The position numbers and the translations under genes are program-made. A stretch of 37,154 nt of DNA from an uncultured Agathobaculum sp. (lineage in GTDB: Bacteria > Bacillota > Clostridia > Oscillospirales > Butyricicoccaceae). The stretch's first letter is position 1, and each line of letters opens with the position of its first letter. Below the pieces are notes generated by a model. That model searched no databases and was not told the origin of the DNA. It was given only the letters and a program-made list of their open reading frames with translations. The stretch spans positions 1-37,154 of the forward strand of contig NZ_CALWUQ010000014.1 in the NCBI RefSeq assembly GCF_944384695.1, written 5' to 3'. Below are positions 1 through 11,783 of the stretch, piece after piece.

Positions 1-2004
<2,004 letters not shown>

Positions 2005-2051
2005 TCTTTGCCTCCGGAATTGTTGGCGTTATTATGCATATCGTCCGCGCA

Positions 2052-4076
<2,025 letters not shown>

Positions 4077-4337
4077 TTATATGGCATATGCCTTTTCCGC
4101 GCGGCGCTGCAGCGCCTGCGAGGATACGCCGGTCAGATACAGCGTTTCACCGAGCGCTGAGTCACACAAAACAGCCGCGCGCGGCAAATCGTCGTACAGC
4201 TCCAGAATGCGGCCTTCCTCCTGCAGCCGCGTCAGCAGTGCGGCGGTGCGTTTGGAGACGGTAGCGGTGTCCATATCGAACACGGCCACCACGCTTTGCA
4301 GCGGCACGATATAGTCCTGTCCCAAATGCAGATACAT
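4077..4337 (-). CDS. remB: Extracellular matrix regulator RemB-like protein (DUF370)
   Basis: This 86-residue protein starts MYLHLGQDYIVPLQSVVAVFDMD, the characteristic opening of the DUF370/RemB (YaaB) family, and sits between recF and gyrB as yaaB does in Bacillus subtilis. There RemB takes part in biofilm matrix gene control. Whether it does so here is inference. A perfect AGGAGGA site 6 bases upstream fixes the ATG at 4337; a longer frame starting at 4415 would begin inside the leader and has no comparable ribosome site. It is the first gene of the probable remB-gyrB-gyrA unit, with its own promoter at 4465-4493. The C-terminal 40 residues (EEGRILELYDDLPRAAVLC...) are less conserved. Confidence 0.85.
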   Translation of the reverse strand: MYLHLGQDYIVPLQSVVAVFDMDTATVSKRTAALLTRLQEEGRILELYDDLPRAAVLCDSALGETLYLTGVSSQALQRRAEKAYAI

Positions 4338-4464
4338 GGAAAATCCTCCTGTTTTCCCACAAAATGGACAAAATAACAGACCGTGGAACGGCCGCGCGCG
4401 GAAGTATGCAGCCACCGCGCGAAATGTCGTCCGCCGGTCTGTCCCTCGGCTGTATTCTATTCTA

Positions 4465-4493
4465 ATTATACCACTTTTTTCAGGTTTTGTGTA
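4465..4493 (-). promoter_or_regulatory. SigA-type promoter for remB-gyrB-gyrA
   Basis: On the minus strand, TACACA (4488-4493) and a perfect TATAAT (4465-4470) are separated by 17 bases. The resulting leader of about 120 bases before remB contains an 8-bp inverted repeat ACAGACCG/CGGTCTGT (4376-4383 with 4435-4442) that encloses the self-complementary CCGCGCGCGG. No other promoter is visible between recF and remB. Confidence 0.7.
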
Positions 4494-4511
4494 CCGAACA
4501 GACGGAAAAAC

Positions 4512-5612
4512 TCAAATGATTTTACCGTTCTTTATGGCAAATACCGCGCCTGCGCGCAGCTTGTCTGAAATGCCATCCTCGCAGCAGGTAATCATCACCT
4601 GACCGGCGGAAATGCGGTTCAAAACGAAGTCCTGCCGCCGGCGGTCCAGCTCGGAAAGCACGTCGTCGAGCAGCAGGACCGGATATTCGCCGTCCTCCCT
4701 GAAAAACAGCTCGCGTTCGGCAAGTTTGAGCGACAGCGTGCAGGTGCGCACCTGTCCCTGCGAGCCATAGGACGCCGCGCTGCGCCCGTCGAGCAGCAGC
4801 ACCAAATCGTCCTTATGCGGACCGGACAGGCAGCTGCGCGCCGCGATTTCGGCCTGTTTGTGGCGCAGAACGTGGTCGATGAGCTGCTGCTCGATTTGCT
4901 TTGCGGACGCAAAGGGGTCGGTGACCGCAGAAACGGTTTGATACTCGCCCGAAAGCACCTCCTGCGGTGCGATATCGGCATAGACATTTGACGCCGCTTC
5001 AAGCAGCTTTTTGCAGTAATACGCGCGGTAGCGGATGATTTGCGCGCCGATATGCGCCATGCGCAGCGAAAAATCCTCCCACAGGGAAAGCAGCGAGGGC
5101 TTTTCCTCGCTGTCGCGCAGGATACGGGTTTTGTGCTCGTGCAGGCGGTTATATTCCTCCAGATAGCGCGCATAGTTCGGCCGCAGCTGGCACAGCGCGG
5201 TGTCCAGAAAGCGCCGTCTTGCGCCCGCGCCCTGCCGCACCAGCATCAAATCCTCCGGACAGAACAGAACGGTTTTCAAAATGCCCTGCGCATCCGACTG
5301 GCGCTTCTGCCGCACGCCGTTTTTATAGATTTCCATGGATTTCATGCGCGAAAGACGCAGTTCCAGCGTAAAATCCCGCCCCTGCGCTTGAAAATCGGCT
5401 ACAATCCGCGCATGATCCTCGCCAAAGCGCAAGCCCTCTTTTTTCTGTGCCGTGCGGAATAGACGCATGGTGGAACAGGCGGCGGCGGCTTCGAGCAGGT
5501 TGGTTTTCCCCTGTCCGTTTTCGCCGCAAATCAGGTTAACCGCAGGGTCAAATACAAAGTGCGCCTGCTCATAATTGCGGAACTGCTCGAGCGTGAGTGA
5601 ACGGATATTCAT
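4512..5612 (-). CDS. recF: DNA replication and repair protein RecF
   Basis: RecF is an SMC-like ATPase that helps load RecA at single-strand gaps. The 366-residue protein has Walker A GENGQGKT at residues 30-37, the ABC signature YGSQGQVRT, and Walker [13 protein letters not shown] in the C-terminal third. Length is normal. The start ATG overlaps the stop of yaaA by 4 bases (ATGA), so translation is probably coupled, and the order dnaN-yaaA-recF is the standard Firmicutes one. Confidence 0.97.
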   Translation of the reverse strand: MNIRSLTLEQFRNYEQAHFVFDPAVNLICGENGQGKTNLLEAAAACSTMRLFRTAQKKEGLRFGEDHARIVADFQAQGRDFTLELRLSRMKSMEIYKNGVRQKRQSDAQGILKTVLFCPEDLMLVRQGAGARRRFLDTALCQLRPNYARYLEEYNRLHEHKTRILRDSEEKPSLLSLWEDFSLRMAHIGAQIIRYRAYYCKKLLEAASNVYADIAPQEVLSGEYQTVSAVTDPFASAKQIEQQLIDHVLRHKQAEIAARSCLSGPHKDDLVLLLDGRSAASYGSQGQVRTCTLSLKLAERELFFREDGEYPVLLLDDVLSELDRRRQDFVLNRISAGQVMITCCEDGISDKLRAGAVFAIKNGKII

Positions 5613-5815
5613 ACGATTTGGATGGTTTCGCCGTCAAGCTCAACGGTGTCGCCCGGGCGCAGCTTTTTGCCGCGCATGGTGCAAGGCGCGCCGTTTACCA
5701 GCACTTCGCCCTCCGCAATGCGGATTTTCGCTTCTCCGCCGGAGCTGACCAAATTGGCAAATTTTAGCAGTGCATCCAGTTTGATGAATTCCGTATCAAT
5801 CTTGATTTCAGTCAT
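5609..5815 (-). CDS. yaaA: S4 domain RNA-binding protein YaaA
   Basis: A 68-residue protein consisting of one S4 RNA-binding domain: [21 protein letters not shown], then [26 protein letters not shown]. It matches the small S4 protein (YaaA/RlbA) found between dnaN and recF in Bacillus, whose role has been linked to ribosome assembly; that role is known only from the family. Its first 8 bases overlap the end of dnaN and its last 4 overlap recF, so it is embedded in one transcript. Confidence 0.93.
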   Translation of the reverse strand: MTEIKIDTEFIKLDALLKFANLVSSGGEAKIRIAEGEVLVNGAPCTMRGKKLRPGDTVELDGETIQIV

Positions 5816-6917
5816 TGGCCTTCAACCTCACCGGCAGCACAAGATAGGTGTATTTATCGCCTTCGAGCGGCGAAATGACAATCGGATTGAGCGATCCTTT
5901 GAGCTGTACCTTTACTGTGTCGTCGCCCGCGGCGCGCAGTGCATCCAGAATATAGCGGTTGTTGAAACCGATTTCCAAATCGTCAATCGTGCCGTCAAAC
6001 GCGCATTCATCATAGCTTTTTCCGACCGCAGTGATGCAGGACATCTGCACATACGAGTCGTCAAAATGGAATCTGACCGGGTTTTTGAGCTTTTCGGACA
6101 CAATCAGCGAAACGCGCTCAATGCAGGTAATCAGCTCATGCCGGTCGGCCTTGACGACATATTCAAATTCCGACGGGATGGCCGCGCGGTAATTGAGAAA
6201 TTCGCCGTCGATAAGGCGGGTGATGAGCGTAGTACCGCCGATACGGAACAAAATATTCTTGCGGTCGGGGAAAATTTCGACGTCGCCATCCTCTTCGGTC
6301 AAAATGCGCTCGATTTCGCGCAGCGAAGAGCCGGGCACGACGAATTTCATGTCCCCGGAAATGCCTTCCACGGTTTCCCGGCGAACCGACAGGCGGTAGC
6401 CATCGACCGCAACGACGTTTAAGCGGTTGTCTTCCAGTTCAAATAAACAGCCCGTGTGGATAGGTTTGGATTCGTTGTCGGATACCGAGAAAATCGTCTG
6501 GGCAATCATGCTTTTGAGCATGGCCTGCGGCAGGGAAAAGCCGGTATCGGCCGAAACCTCGGCAAGGGCGGGATATTCGTCCGCTTCGGTTGCGACCAGA
6601 TTGAATACGGCGCGGCCGCATTTGATGGTGGTCAGCAGCTTGTCATCGGTTTCCAGATAGACGACATCCTGCGGCAGCTTGCGGACAATGTCGTAAAACA
6701 GCTTGGCATTCAGCACGATGCTGCCGGGTTCAACGATATCGGCTTCGGCGGTAGTGCGGATGCCCATGGAAAGGTCGTAGCCGGTTAAAGTCAGCGAATC
6801 GGTCTCTGCGGTGACGAGCAGACCTTCCAGCAGCGGCATCGCGCTTTTGCCTGTTACTGCACGGGAAGCAGTACCGATTAGGCTGAGCAGTGTTTCTTTT
6901 TCACAGGAGAATTTCAT
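5808..6917 (-). CDS. dnaN: DNA polymerase III beta sliding clamp
   Basis: The clamp encircles DNA and tethers the replicative polymerase and repair partners. The 369-residue protein begins [21 protein letters not shown] and ends with the conserved TYLVLPVRL. It has three clamp repeats and normal length. I chose ATG 6917, preceded by AAAGAGGAACG, over an in-frame start at 7103 that would run through the origin. It follows dnaA across the origin gap and overlaps yaaA at its 3' end. Confidence 0.98.
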   Translation of the reverse strand: MKFSCEKETLLSLIGTASRAVTGKSAMPLLEGLLVTAETDSLTLTGYDLSMGIRTTAEADIVEPGSIVLNAKLFYDIVRKLPQDVVYLETDDKLLTTIKCGRAVFNLVATEADEYPALAEVSADTGFSLPQAMLKSMIAQTIFSVSDNESKPIHTGCLFELEDNRLNVVAVDGYRLSVRRETVEGISGDMKFVVPGSSLREIERILTEEDGDVEIFPDRKNILFRIGGTTLITRLIDGEFLNYRAAIPSEFEYVVKADRHELITCIERVSLIVSEKLKNPVRFHFDDSYVQMSCITAVGKSYDECAFDGTIDDLEIGFNNRYILDALRAAGDDTVKVQLKGSLNPIVISPLEGDKYTYLVLPVRLKAND

Positions 6918-7146
6918 CGGACGTTCCTCTTTCTTTGGAAATCGTAAGAAAAAACAGGATAGGATTTTATCGTAGTAGTAGGGGCTGGGGAAATTGGGGA
7001 AAAACCGCGCAAAGCCAGACGTGGTGCGGGAAATGTCGTACACAGGAGGATGTGGATGAATTCTGCGCGCTCCACAGCTTCCACAGCCGGCTTTTTTATC
7101 CACAGGACAAGTCTTGTGGAATCCACAGGGATATGTGGATAGTTTT
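6918..7146. other. oriC: Replication origin (oriC), unwinding side, dnaA-dnaN gap
   Basis: Read from dnaA toward dnaN, the gap contains CTATCCACA (7133-7141), inverted TGTGGATTC, a perfect consensus DnaA box TTATCCACA at 7096-7104 (plus-strand reading), further CCACA-containing near-matches, and TCATCCACA (about 7050-7058). A C-rich stretch follows, then CTACTACTA (6973-6981 region) and the AT-rich GATAAAATCC...TTTTTTC tract. In Bacillus subtilis the same order of DnaA boxes, GC-rich spacer, DnaA-trio (CTA repeats) and AT-rich DNA is the basal unwinding system. The layout is seen in the sequence; the origin function is inferred from it and from the gene order. Confidence 0.9.
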
Positions 7147-8427
7147 TTATTCCCCGCGGATGTTATTGTGCAGCTTTTTGATGACCTCTTCGGTCTCTCT
7201 GGAGTTTTTGCGCTCCTCCTCGATTTTGTTGCAGGCGTGCATGACCGTGGTGTGGTCGCGCTTGAAAATCTTGGCGATATCGGGGAAGGAGTATTCCAGC
7301 TCCTGACGAATCATATACATGGCCATCTGACGCGGATAAGCGACATCCTTGGAGCGGTTTTGTGAAATCATCTGCTCGACAGGGATATAGAAATAGTTGG
7401 CGACCGCTTCCATAATGCGTTCGGGCGTCGGGTTGAGACCGGGGTTTTCGATACGCAGGGCGTCGATTGCGTTTTCCGCCAGCGCAACTGTGATGCGCTC
7501 GCCCATCAGTTCATGCATGGCTTTGATTTTTTTGACTGCGCCTTCGAGCTGCCGGATGTTGGCCTGGATGTTTTCCGCGATGTAGATGGAAACATCGTCG
7601 GGCAGGTCCACGCCCATCTTGACCGCCTTATCGCGGATGATGGCGATACGGGTTTCAAAGTCCGGCGGCTGGATATCGGCCAGCAGACCCCATTCAAAAC
7701 GGGTCTTCATGCGGTCCTCAAGCGTGTTGATTTCCTTGGGCGGCCGGTCGGAGGTCAGGACAATCTGCTTTTTCGCCTCATACAGCGCGTTGAAGGTATG
7801 GAAAAATTCCTCTTGCGTGCGCTCCTTGCCCGCGATAAACTGCACGTCGTCCAGCAGCAGCAGGTCGACCATGCGGTATTTGTTGCGGAAAGTCTGCACA
7901 TTGCCTTCCTGAATGGCGGTAATCAGTTCGTTGGTGAAGTCCTCGCCCTTGACATAGATGATGCGGAATTCCGGATGCGTGCGGCGCAGGACATTTGCAA
8001 TCGCGTACATCAAATGCGTTTTGCCCAGTCCGGAGTTACCGTAAATGAACAGCGGGTTATTTTCCGCCGCCGGACGCTGCGCGACCGCGAGCGCCGCCGC
8101 GTGCGCAAATTTGTTGCTCGAGCCGACGATGAACCGCTCAAACGTGTAATCATCATACGGGGAAGAGCTGGTGGTCGGCGCGGTGTACTCGCCGGTGACG
8201 ACCACGACGGTTGTCGGGTCGCCCGTCAGCTCATACAGCGCGTTTTGCAGCGGTTCGATGAATTTCTGGTCGATAAACTCCTTTTTGAACTGGACCGGAG
8301 AATGCAAAATCAAACGGTTGTCCGTAAAGGAAACAACCGTTGCATCGTCGAACCAGGCGGAAAGGCTGGACGGCGGGAAATCGCGTTCAAGGCGTTCGAG
8401 CGCCATTTCCAATATATTATTAGCCAT
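7147..8427 (-). CDS. dnaA: Chromosomal replication initiator DnaA
   Basis: DnaA binds DnaA boxes and, as an ATP-dependent filament, opens the origin. The 426-residue protein has domain I (about 1-75), a short linker, the AAA+ domain with Walker A GNSGLGKT (130-137) and Walker B LLLLDD (189-194), and the C-terminal helix-turn-helix with the DnaA signature DHTTVMHACNKI (about 391-402). It is slightly shorter than the Bacillus protein because domain II is short. The start has AGGAGG 8 bases upstream. It is the first gene of the leftward dnaA-dnaN-yaaA-recF run and is flanked on both sides by DnaA boxes, which suggests autoregulation. Confidence 0.99.
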   Translation of the reverse strand: MANNILEMALERLERDFPPSSLSAWFDDATVVSFTDNRLILHSPVQFKKEFIDQKFIEPLQNALYELTGDPTTVVVVTGEYTAPTTSSSPYDDYTFERFIVGSSNKFAHAAALAVAQRPAAENNPLFIYGNSGLGKTHLMYAIANVLRRTHPEFRIIYVKGEDFTNELITAIQEGNVQTFRNKYRMVDLLLLDDVQFIAGKERTQEEFFHTFNALYEAKKQIVLTSDRPPKEINTLEDRMKTRFEWGLLADIQPPDFETRIAIIRDKAVKMGVDLPDDVSIYIAENIQANIRQLEGAVKKIKAMHELMGERITVALAENAIDALRIENPGLNPTPERIMEAVANYFYIPVEQMISQNRSKDVAYPRQMAMYMIRQELEYSFPDIAKIFKRDHTTVMHACNKIEEERKNSRETEEVIKKLHNNIRGE

Positions 8428-8465
8428 GGGGCGCCTCCTGTCGATATAAGTACATAGATAATACT

Positions 8466-8494
8466 ATAATAGCACAAGTCTCGGGCGGATTCAA
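8466..8494 (-). promoter_or_regulatory. Probable dnaA promoter
   Basis: On the minus strand, TTGAAT (8489-8494) and TATTAT (8466-8471) are spaced by 17 bases, about 40 bases before the dnaA start. A DnaA-box match at 8504-8512 lies immediately upstream, so DnaA could regulate its own gene; that is inference. Confidence 0.6.
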
Positions 8495-8503
8495 CAGCAA
8501 GGG

Positions 8504-8535
8504 TTTTACACAGTTGTGCGGAAATTTGTGTATAA
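8504..8535. promoter_or_regulatory. DnaA boxes upstream of dnaA (second origin module)
   Basis: Two 9-mers fit the relaxed DnaA-box consensus TTNTNCACA: TTTTACACA at 8504-8512 on the plus strand and TTATACACA at 8527-8535 on the minus strand. Together with the dnaA-dnaN cluster this gives the bipartite origin layout known in Bacillus, with box clusters on both sides of dnaA. The remaining part of the 330-base dnaA-rpmH gap holds the two divergent promoters and the rpmH leader. Confidence 0.65.
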
Positions 8536-8619
8536 AATTTTGTGTTTTCCCGTTTGACGGCCCAATTTGTAGTATGATTTTTGAACCTTTCCCCAAGATG
8601 TTGAAAACGCAAAAAAACC

Positions 8620-8648
8620 TTGACATTTTGGTGTTTCTATAGGATAAT
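8620..8648 (+). promoter_or_regulatory. Strong SigA-type promoter for the rpmH operon
   Basis: A perfect TTGACA (8620-8625) and GATAAT (8643-8648) are separated by 17 bases. The transcript would have a leader of about 105 bases before rpmH, which contains a 6-bp inverted repeat CGGCAT/ATGCCG (8680-8685 with 8710-8715). Confidence 0.85.
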
Positions 8649-8757
8649 AATTATTGTCTCATATTCTGCGGACAGGCAGCGGCATGTGCCCGCGTCTCGC
8701 GCCGGACCTATGCCGGTGCCCATCCGTAAATCCAAAAACAGGGAGGTGCACGAAGAA

Positions 8758-8892
8758 ATGAAGAGAACTTATCAGCCCAAGAAGCGTCAGCGCTCCAAGG
8801 AGCATGGTTTCCGCAAGCGTATGCGTACGTCGAACGGCCGCAAGGTACTGGCCCGTCGCCGTGCCAAGGGCCGCGCACGCCTGACGCACTAA
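8758..8892 (+). CDS. rpmH: 50S ribosomal protein L34
   Basis: This 44-residue basic protein, [20 protein letters not shown] onward, is L34 of the large ribosomal subunit, with the normal length and the terminal [14 protein letters not shown]. The ATG at 8758 is preceded by GGGAGGTG at 8741-8748. An upstream in-frame ATG would add a non-conserved leader peptide and is rejected. It opens the rightward rpmH-rnpA-yidD-yidC-jag run next to the origin, the standard arrangement, but the spacer to rnpA is unusually long. Confidence 0.97.
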   Translation: MKRTYQPKKRQRSKEHGFRKRMRTSNGRKVLARRRAKGRARLTH

Positions 8893-8939
8893 GCGAAAAC
8901 CGATTTTCAATACGCGCCGGCGGCGCGGAGGAAAAACGA

Positions 8940-8972
8940 AGCGAGCCGCATTGCTGCGGTTCGCTTTTTTCT
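8940..8972 (+). terminator. Intrinsic terminator after rpmH
   Basis: AGCGAGCCGCA (8940-8950) pairs with TGCGGTTCGCT (8955-8965) with one G-U pair and a four-base loop, followed by TTTTTCTTTT. It probably reduces read-through into rnpA, giving more L34 than RNase P protein. Confidence 0.85.
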
Positions 8973-8978
8973 TTTGTC

Positions 8979-9158
8979 AGAAGGAGGACAGGCAAAACCC
9001 CTTCTTTTTTTGACGAGGGAAACCGGCGAAAAGGTTTTGGGTCGTATCCGCCGGTAAAAAAAGCGATACGGCCGGCTTTGCAAACCTACTTAGCTGCAAA
9101 GAAATTGAGATAACGTCCGAACCGGGCGTTACCTTCCGTTTTTTCCCGGGCATCGGAA
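8979..9158 (+). other. Inverted-repeat-rich spacer before rnpA (candidate structured RNA)
   Basis: The 282-base rpmH-rnpA gap has no convincing gene. Beyond the terminator at 8940 it carries AGAAGG/CCTTCT followed by seven T (8979-9011), ACCGGCG/CGCCGGT (9022-9028 with 9049-9055), an overlapping alternative CGTATC/GATACG (9043-9048 with 9065-9070), CTTTGCA/TGCAAAG (9076-9082 with 9095-9101), TAACGTCCG/CGGGCGTTA (9111-9119 with 9123-9131, one G-U, three-base loop) and TTCCG/CGGAA (9134-9138 with 9154-9158). It matches no riboswitch I recognise. Confidence 0.45.
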
Positions 9159-9174
9159 AAACGAGGAGTAAAAG

Positions 9175-9519
9175 ATGAAAAACACGATATCCTTAAAGGA
9201 AAATCATGAGTTCCGGCGGCTGTATCATCGCGGTGTTTCGTCGGCGGGCAGGCATCTGGTCCTGTACTGCCGGAAAAACCGTCTGGGATATAACCGGCTG
9301 GGACTGACGGTCAGCGCAAAGCTGGCCGGCGCGGTGCAGAGAAACCGCGTCAAACGTCTGTTCCGCGAAGCCTATCGTCTGCATGAGGACGAATTTGCGG
9401 TGGGCGTGGATTTGGTGCTTGTCGCGCGCAGCCGCGCGGTGGGCGCAACCTATTTGGAAATTGAAAAATCGCTGCTGCGGGCTTTGCAGGAAAATAAAGT
9501 CGCGGCAGCTCGGTCATGA
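9175..9519 (+). CDS. rnpA: Ribonuclease P protein component
   Basis: The protein subunit of RNase P, which helps the catalytic RNA remove 5' leaders from pre-tRNA. The 114-residue protein has the family RNR motif in [16 protein letters not shown] (about residues 55-70) and the N-terminal [15 protein letters not shown]. The start is preceded by GAGGAG 7 bases upstream. Its stop overlaps the yidD start (ATGA, 9516-9519). Confidence 0.96.
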   Translation: MKNTISLKENHEFRRLYHRGVSSAGRHLVLYCRKNRLGYNRLGLTVSAKLAGAVQRNRVKRLFREAYRLHEDEFAVGVDLVLVARSRAVGATYLEIEKSLLRALQENKVAAARS

Positions 9520-9728
9520 AGCGTTTTCTGCTGGCGGCAATCCGGTTTTACCGTCGGCATATTTCACCGGCCAAACCTCCCTGCTGCCGTTATATCCCGA
9601 CCTGCTCGCAATATGCATTGGAAGCAATCGAGAAATACGGCGCGCTCAAGGGCGGCTGGCTGGCGTTCAAACGCATCTGCCGGTGCCATCCCTTCTCCAA
9701 ACGCGGGCCATATGACCCCGTGCCCTGA
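9516..9728 (+). CDS. yidD: Membrane protein insertion efficiency factor YidD
   Basis: A 70-residue protein with the conserved [25 protein letters not shown] and [14 protein letters not shown] motifs of the YidD family (DUF37), a small membrane-associated factor that assists YidC insertion. The start overlaps rnpA by 4 bases and yidC begins 75 bases downstream, so gene order and function agree. The three conserved cysteine-containing segments are intact. Confidence 0.95.
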   Translation: MKRFLLAAIRFYRRHISPAKPPCCRYIPTCSQYALEAIEKYGALKGGWLAFKRICRCHPFSKRGPYDPVP

Positions 9729-9803
9729 TGAATGGGGATTTGAGCGGACGGCTCCGGCGCCATTTCGTTTCACGAATGAACAAACAACCCTACGGAGGTT
9801 TAT

Positions 9804-10778
9804 ATGGGAGAAATTTTCGGACTTGTCATCGTCAGGCCCCTTGGCTTGATCCTGCTGGGAATCTTTAAGACGGTCGGCTCGTACGGTCTTGCGGTCATCC
9901 TGTTTGCGCTGCTGGTCAAGCTGATTTGTATTCCGCTGGCTATCAAGGGCAAAAAGAGTATGCTTGCCATGAGCGCCCTCAATGCGGAAATGCAGCAGCT
10001 GCAAAAGAAGTACGCCAACAACCGCGTCAAGCTCAACGAGGAAATGCAGAAGCTGTATGACAAGCACGGCGTCAATCCGATGTCCGGCTGCCTGCCGCAG
10101 TTCATTCCGCTGCCGATTATGATGGGCCTGTACTATGCGGTGCAGCAGCCGCTCAAGTTCATGATGGGCTTTGACCAGACAATCATTGACAAGCTGGCGG
10201 CGCTGGTGAACGTGGATACCGCGACCGCAGGCTATTATGGCCAAATCACGATTGCCGAAAAGCTGGGCGACCTGTTCACCCAGAACGGCGGCGCGTGGCC
10301 GGAAGCCGTGACTAACATCACCAACGGCGCGGGCGAGCTGCTCAACATTGATTTCCACTTTCTCGGTCTCAATCTGGCGCAGACGCCGTCTATCACGGAT
10401 CCGAGCGTTCTCTGGATCATCCCGATTCTGTCGGGCGCGACCGCATTCCTGTCCAGCTTTGTCATGCAGAAGATGCAGGGCACGCAGAACAGCGCCGCGG
10501 CCGGTCAGATGAAGATGCTCAATATCATGATGCCGCTGATGTCGCTGTATTTCGGCTTTATCCTGCCGGGCACAATCGGCATCTACTGGATTTTCAACAA
10601 CATTTTTGCTTGTGTGCAGGAAATCGTGCTGACGACCTATCTGCGCGGTAAGCGGGATAAGAAGGAAGCGGAGGAGACGGCGCGCATCGAGGCAGAGAAG
10701 GAAGCCAAGCGCGCGGCTCACAGAGCTGCTCAGCAGGAACAGTCCCAGAATGCGAAGAAAAAGAAGGGGGACAAGTAA
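9804..10778 (+). CDS. yidC: Membrane protein insertase YidC/Oxa1 family
   Basis: YidC inserts and folds inner-membrane proteins with or without the Sec translocon. The 324-residue protein has hydrophobic segments near residues 28-47, 95-115, 208-228 and 245-275, a cytoplasmic coiled-coil hairpin (MSALNAEMQQLQKKYANNRVK..LNEEM, about 55-85) and a basic C-terminal tail ending NAKKKKGDK. The hydrophilic-groove position that is Arg in Bacillus SpoIIIJ is Lys39 here (LLVKLICIPL). Unlike SpoIIIJ it has no lipobox cysteine. A loop of about 50 residues between the second and third membrane segments is longer than in Bacillus. GGAGG precedes the ATG. It is followed by jag after 3 bases. Confidence 0.94.
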   Translation: MGEIFGLVIVRPLGLILLGIFKTVGSYGLAVILFALLVKLICIPLAIKGKKSMLAMSALNAEMQQLQKKYANNRVKLNEEMQKLYDKHGVNPMSGCLPQFIPLPIMMGLYYAVQQPLKFMMGFDQTIIDKLAALVNVDTATAGYYGQITIAEKLGDLFTQNGGAWPEAVTNITNGAGELLNIDFHFLGLNLAQTPSITDPSVLWIIPILSGATAFLSSFVMQKMQGTQNSAAAGQMKMLNIMMPLMSLYFGFILPGTIGIYWIFNNIFACVQEIVLTTYLRGKRDKKEAEETARIEAEKEAKRAAHRAAQQEQSQNAKKKKGDK

Positions 10779-10781
10779 GTT

Positions 10782-11768
10782 ATGGAGAAATATATCGAAA
10801 CCACGGGCGATACCCGTGACGCCGCGATTGCAGCGGCGCTCCAGCAGCTTGGCATGGACCGGGATGATGTGTCGGTTGAGGTGCTGGATAACGGAAAGAA
10901 GGGCTTTCTCGGCATCGGCGCCACGCCTGCGCGCGTGCGCGTGACCTATGAAGTGCCGGATGAGCCGGTCAAAAAGGCGGAGCCTGTCCACACTCCTGTG
11001 GAAAAGCCCGCAAAGCCCCGCCGTGCGGACAAGCCCGCACCGGTGAAGGAAGAGAAACCCGCCGCAAAGCCGCAAAAGCTGTCGATTACGGATGAGGATG
11101 ATACGCCGCGTCTGGTGAAGGCCGCGCCGGCGGACTTTGTTCCGGAAAAGCTGGAAGTGGAGCGCCCGCCGCGTCGGGAGCGTCCGCGCCGGGAGCGCAG
11201 CGGCCGCCGCGAGCGCCGTCCGCGTGAGGAACGCCCGATTACGCCTTCGGTGCCCAAGGAGCGCGAGCTGATTCCGGTTTCCGAGGAATGCATGAAGAAG
11301 GCCGAGCAGCTGGCGACCGATTTTGTCACCGGCCTGCTGGAAAAGATGGGCGTAGAGGGTACCGTGACCACGCTGCCGCAGGTCGAGTGTGACCAGCTCC
11401 GTCTGGAGATTTCCGGTCCGGATATGGGCCCCATCATCGGCCGCCGCGGCGATACGTTGGATGCGATTCAGTATCTTGGTTCGCTGGTGCTCAATAACGC
11501 GCTGGACGAGCATGTGCGCCTGTCGGTCAATACTGAAAATTACCGCGAAAAGCGTGCGGAGAGTTTGGAGCGTCTCGCCCGTAAAATGGCGATGAAGGTG
11601 GTCAAGTCGCATCGCTCGATGACGCTTGAGCCGATGAACCCCTACGAGCGCCGCATCATCCATGCCGCTTTGCAGGATTTCAACGGCGTGACCACGTATT
11701 CGACCGGCACTGAGCCTGGCCGTCGTGTTGTTATTGCACCGGATAACAACTTCCGCTCCCGTTCCTAA
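10782..11768 (+). CDS. khpB: RNA-binding protein KhpB/Jag (Jag-N, KH, R3H)
   Basis: This 328-residue protein has the Jag N-terminal domain (1-56, with KKGFLGIGATPARVRV), a long charged linker (about 57-160) containing Arg/Glu-rich near-repeats (RRERPRRERSGRRERRPREER at 131-151), a KH domain with the GRRGDT loop at 220-225, and an R3H domain with NPYERRIIH (R290, H294). Jag/KhpB binds RNA with KhpA and affects cell elongation and division in streptococci; its role here is inferred from the family. It starts 4 bases after yidC, the usual partner. The linker is less conserved and probably disordered. Confidence 0.95.
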   Translation: MEKYIETTGDTRDAAIAAALQQLGMDRDDVSVEVLDNGKKGFLGIGATPARVRVTYEVPDEPVKKAEPVHTPVEKPAKPRRADKPAPVKEEKPAAKPQKLSITDEDDTPRLVKAAPADFVPEKLEVERPPRRERPRRERSGRRERRPREERPITPSVPKERELIPVSEECMKKAEQLATDFVTGLLEKMGVEGTVTTLPQVECDQLRLEISGPDMGPIIGRRGDTLDAIQYLGSLVLNNALDEHVRLSVNTENYREKRAESLERLARKMAMKVVKSHRSMTLEPMNPYERRIIHAALQDFNGVTTYSTGTEPGRRVVIAPDNNFRSRS

Positions 11769-11783
11769 CGCGGGGTACTGCCT

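Noticed and set aside
9141..9154. Possible Noc-binding site, TTTTCCCGGGCATC
   Set aside because: Only the left half and centre fit ATTTCCCGGGAAAT; the right half does not, and the stretch is better explained as part of a hairpin before rnpA.
9564..11663. A 699-codon open frame on the minus strand, antisense to yidC and jag
   Set aside because: It lies opposite well-supported genes, has low-complexity composition rich in Arg, His and Leu, and is explained by GC-rich codon use. The same holds for long antisense frames opposite recA-recX (28131-29993) and pepF-rimO (29920-32160).
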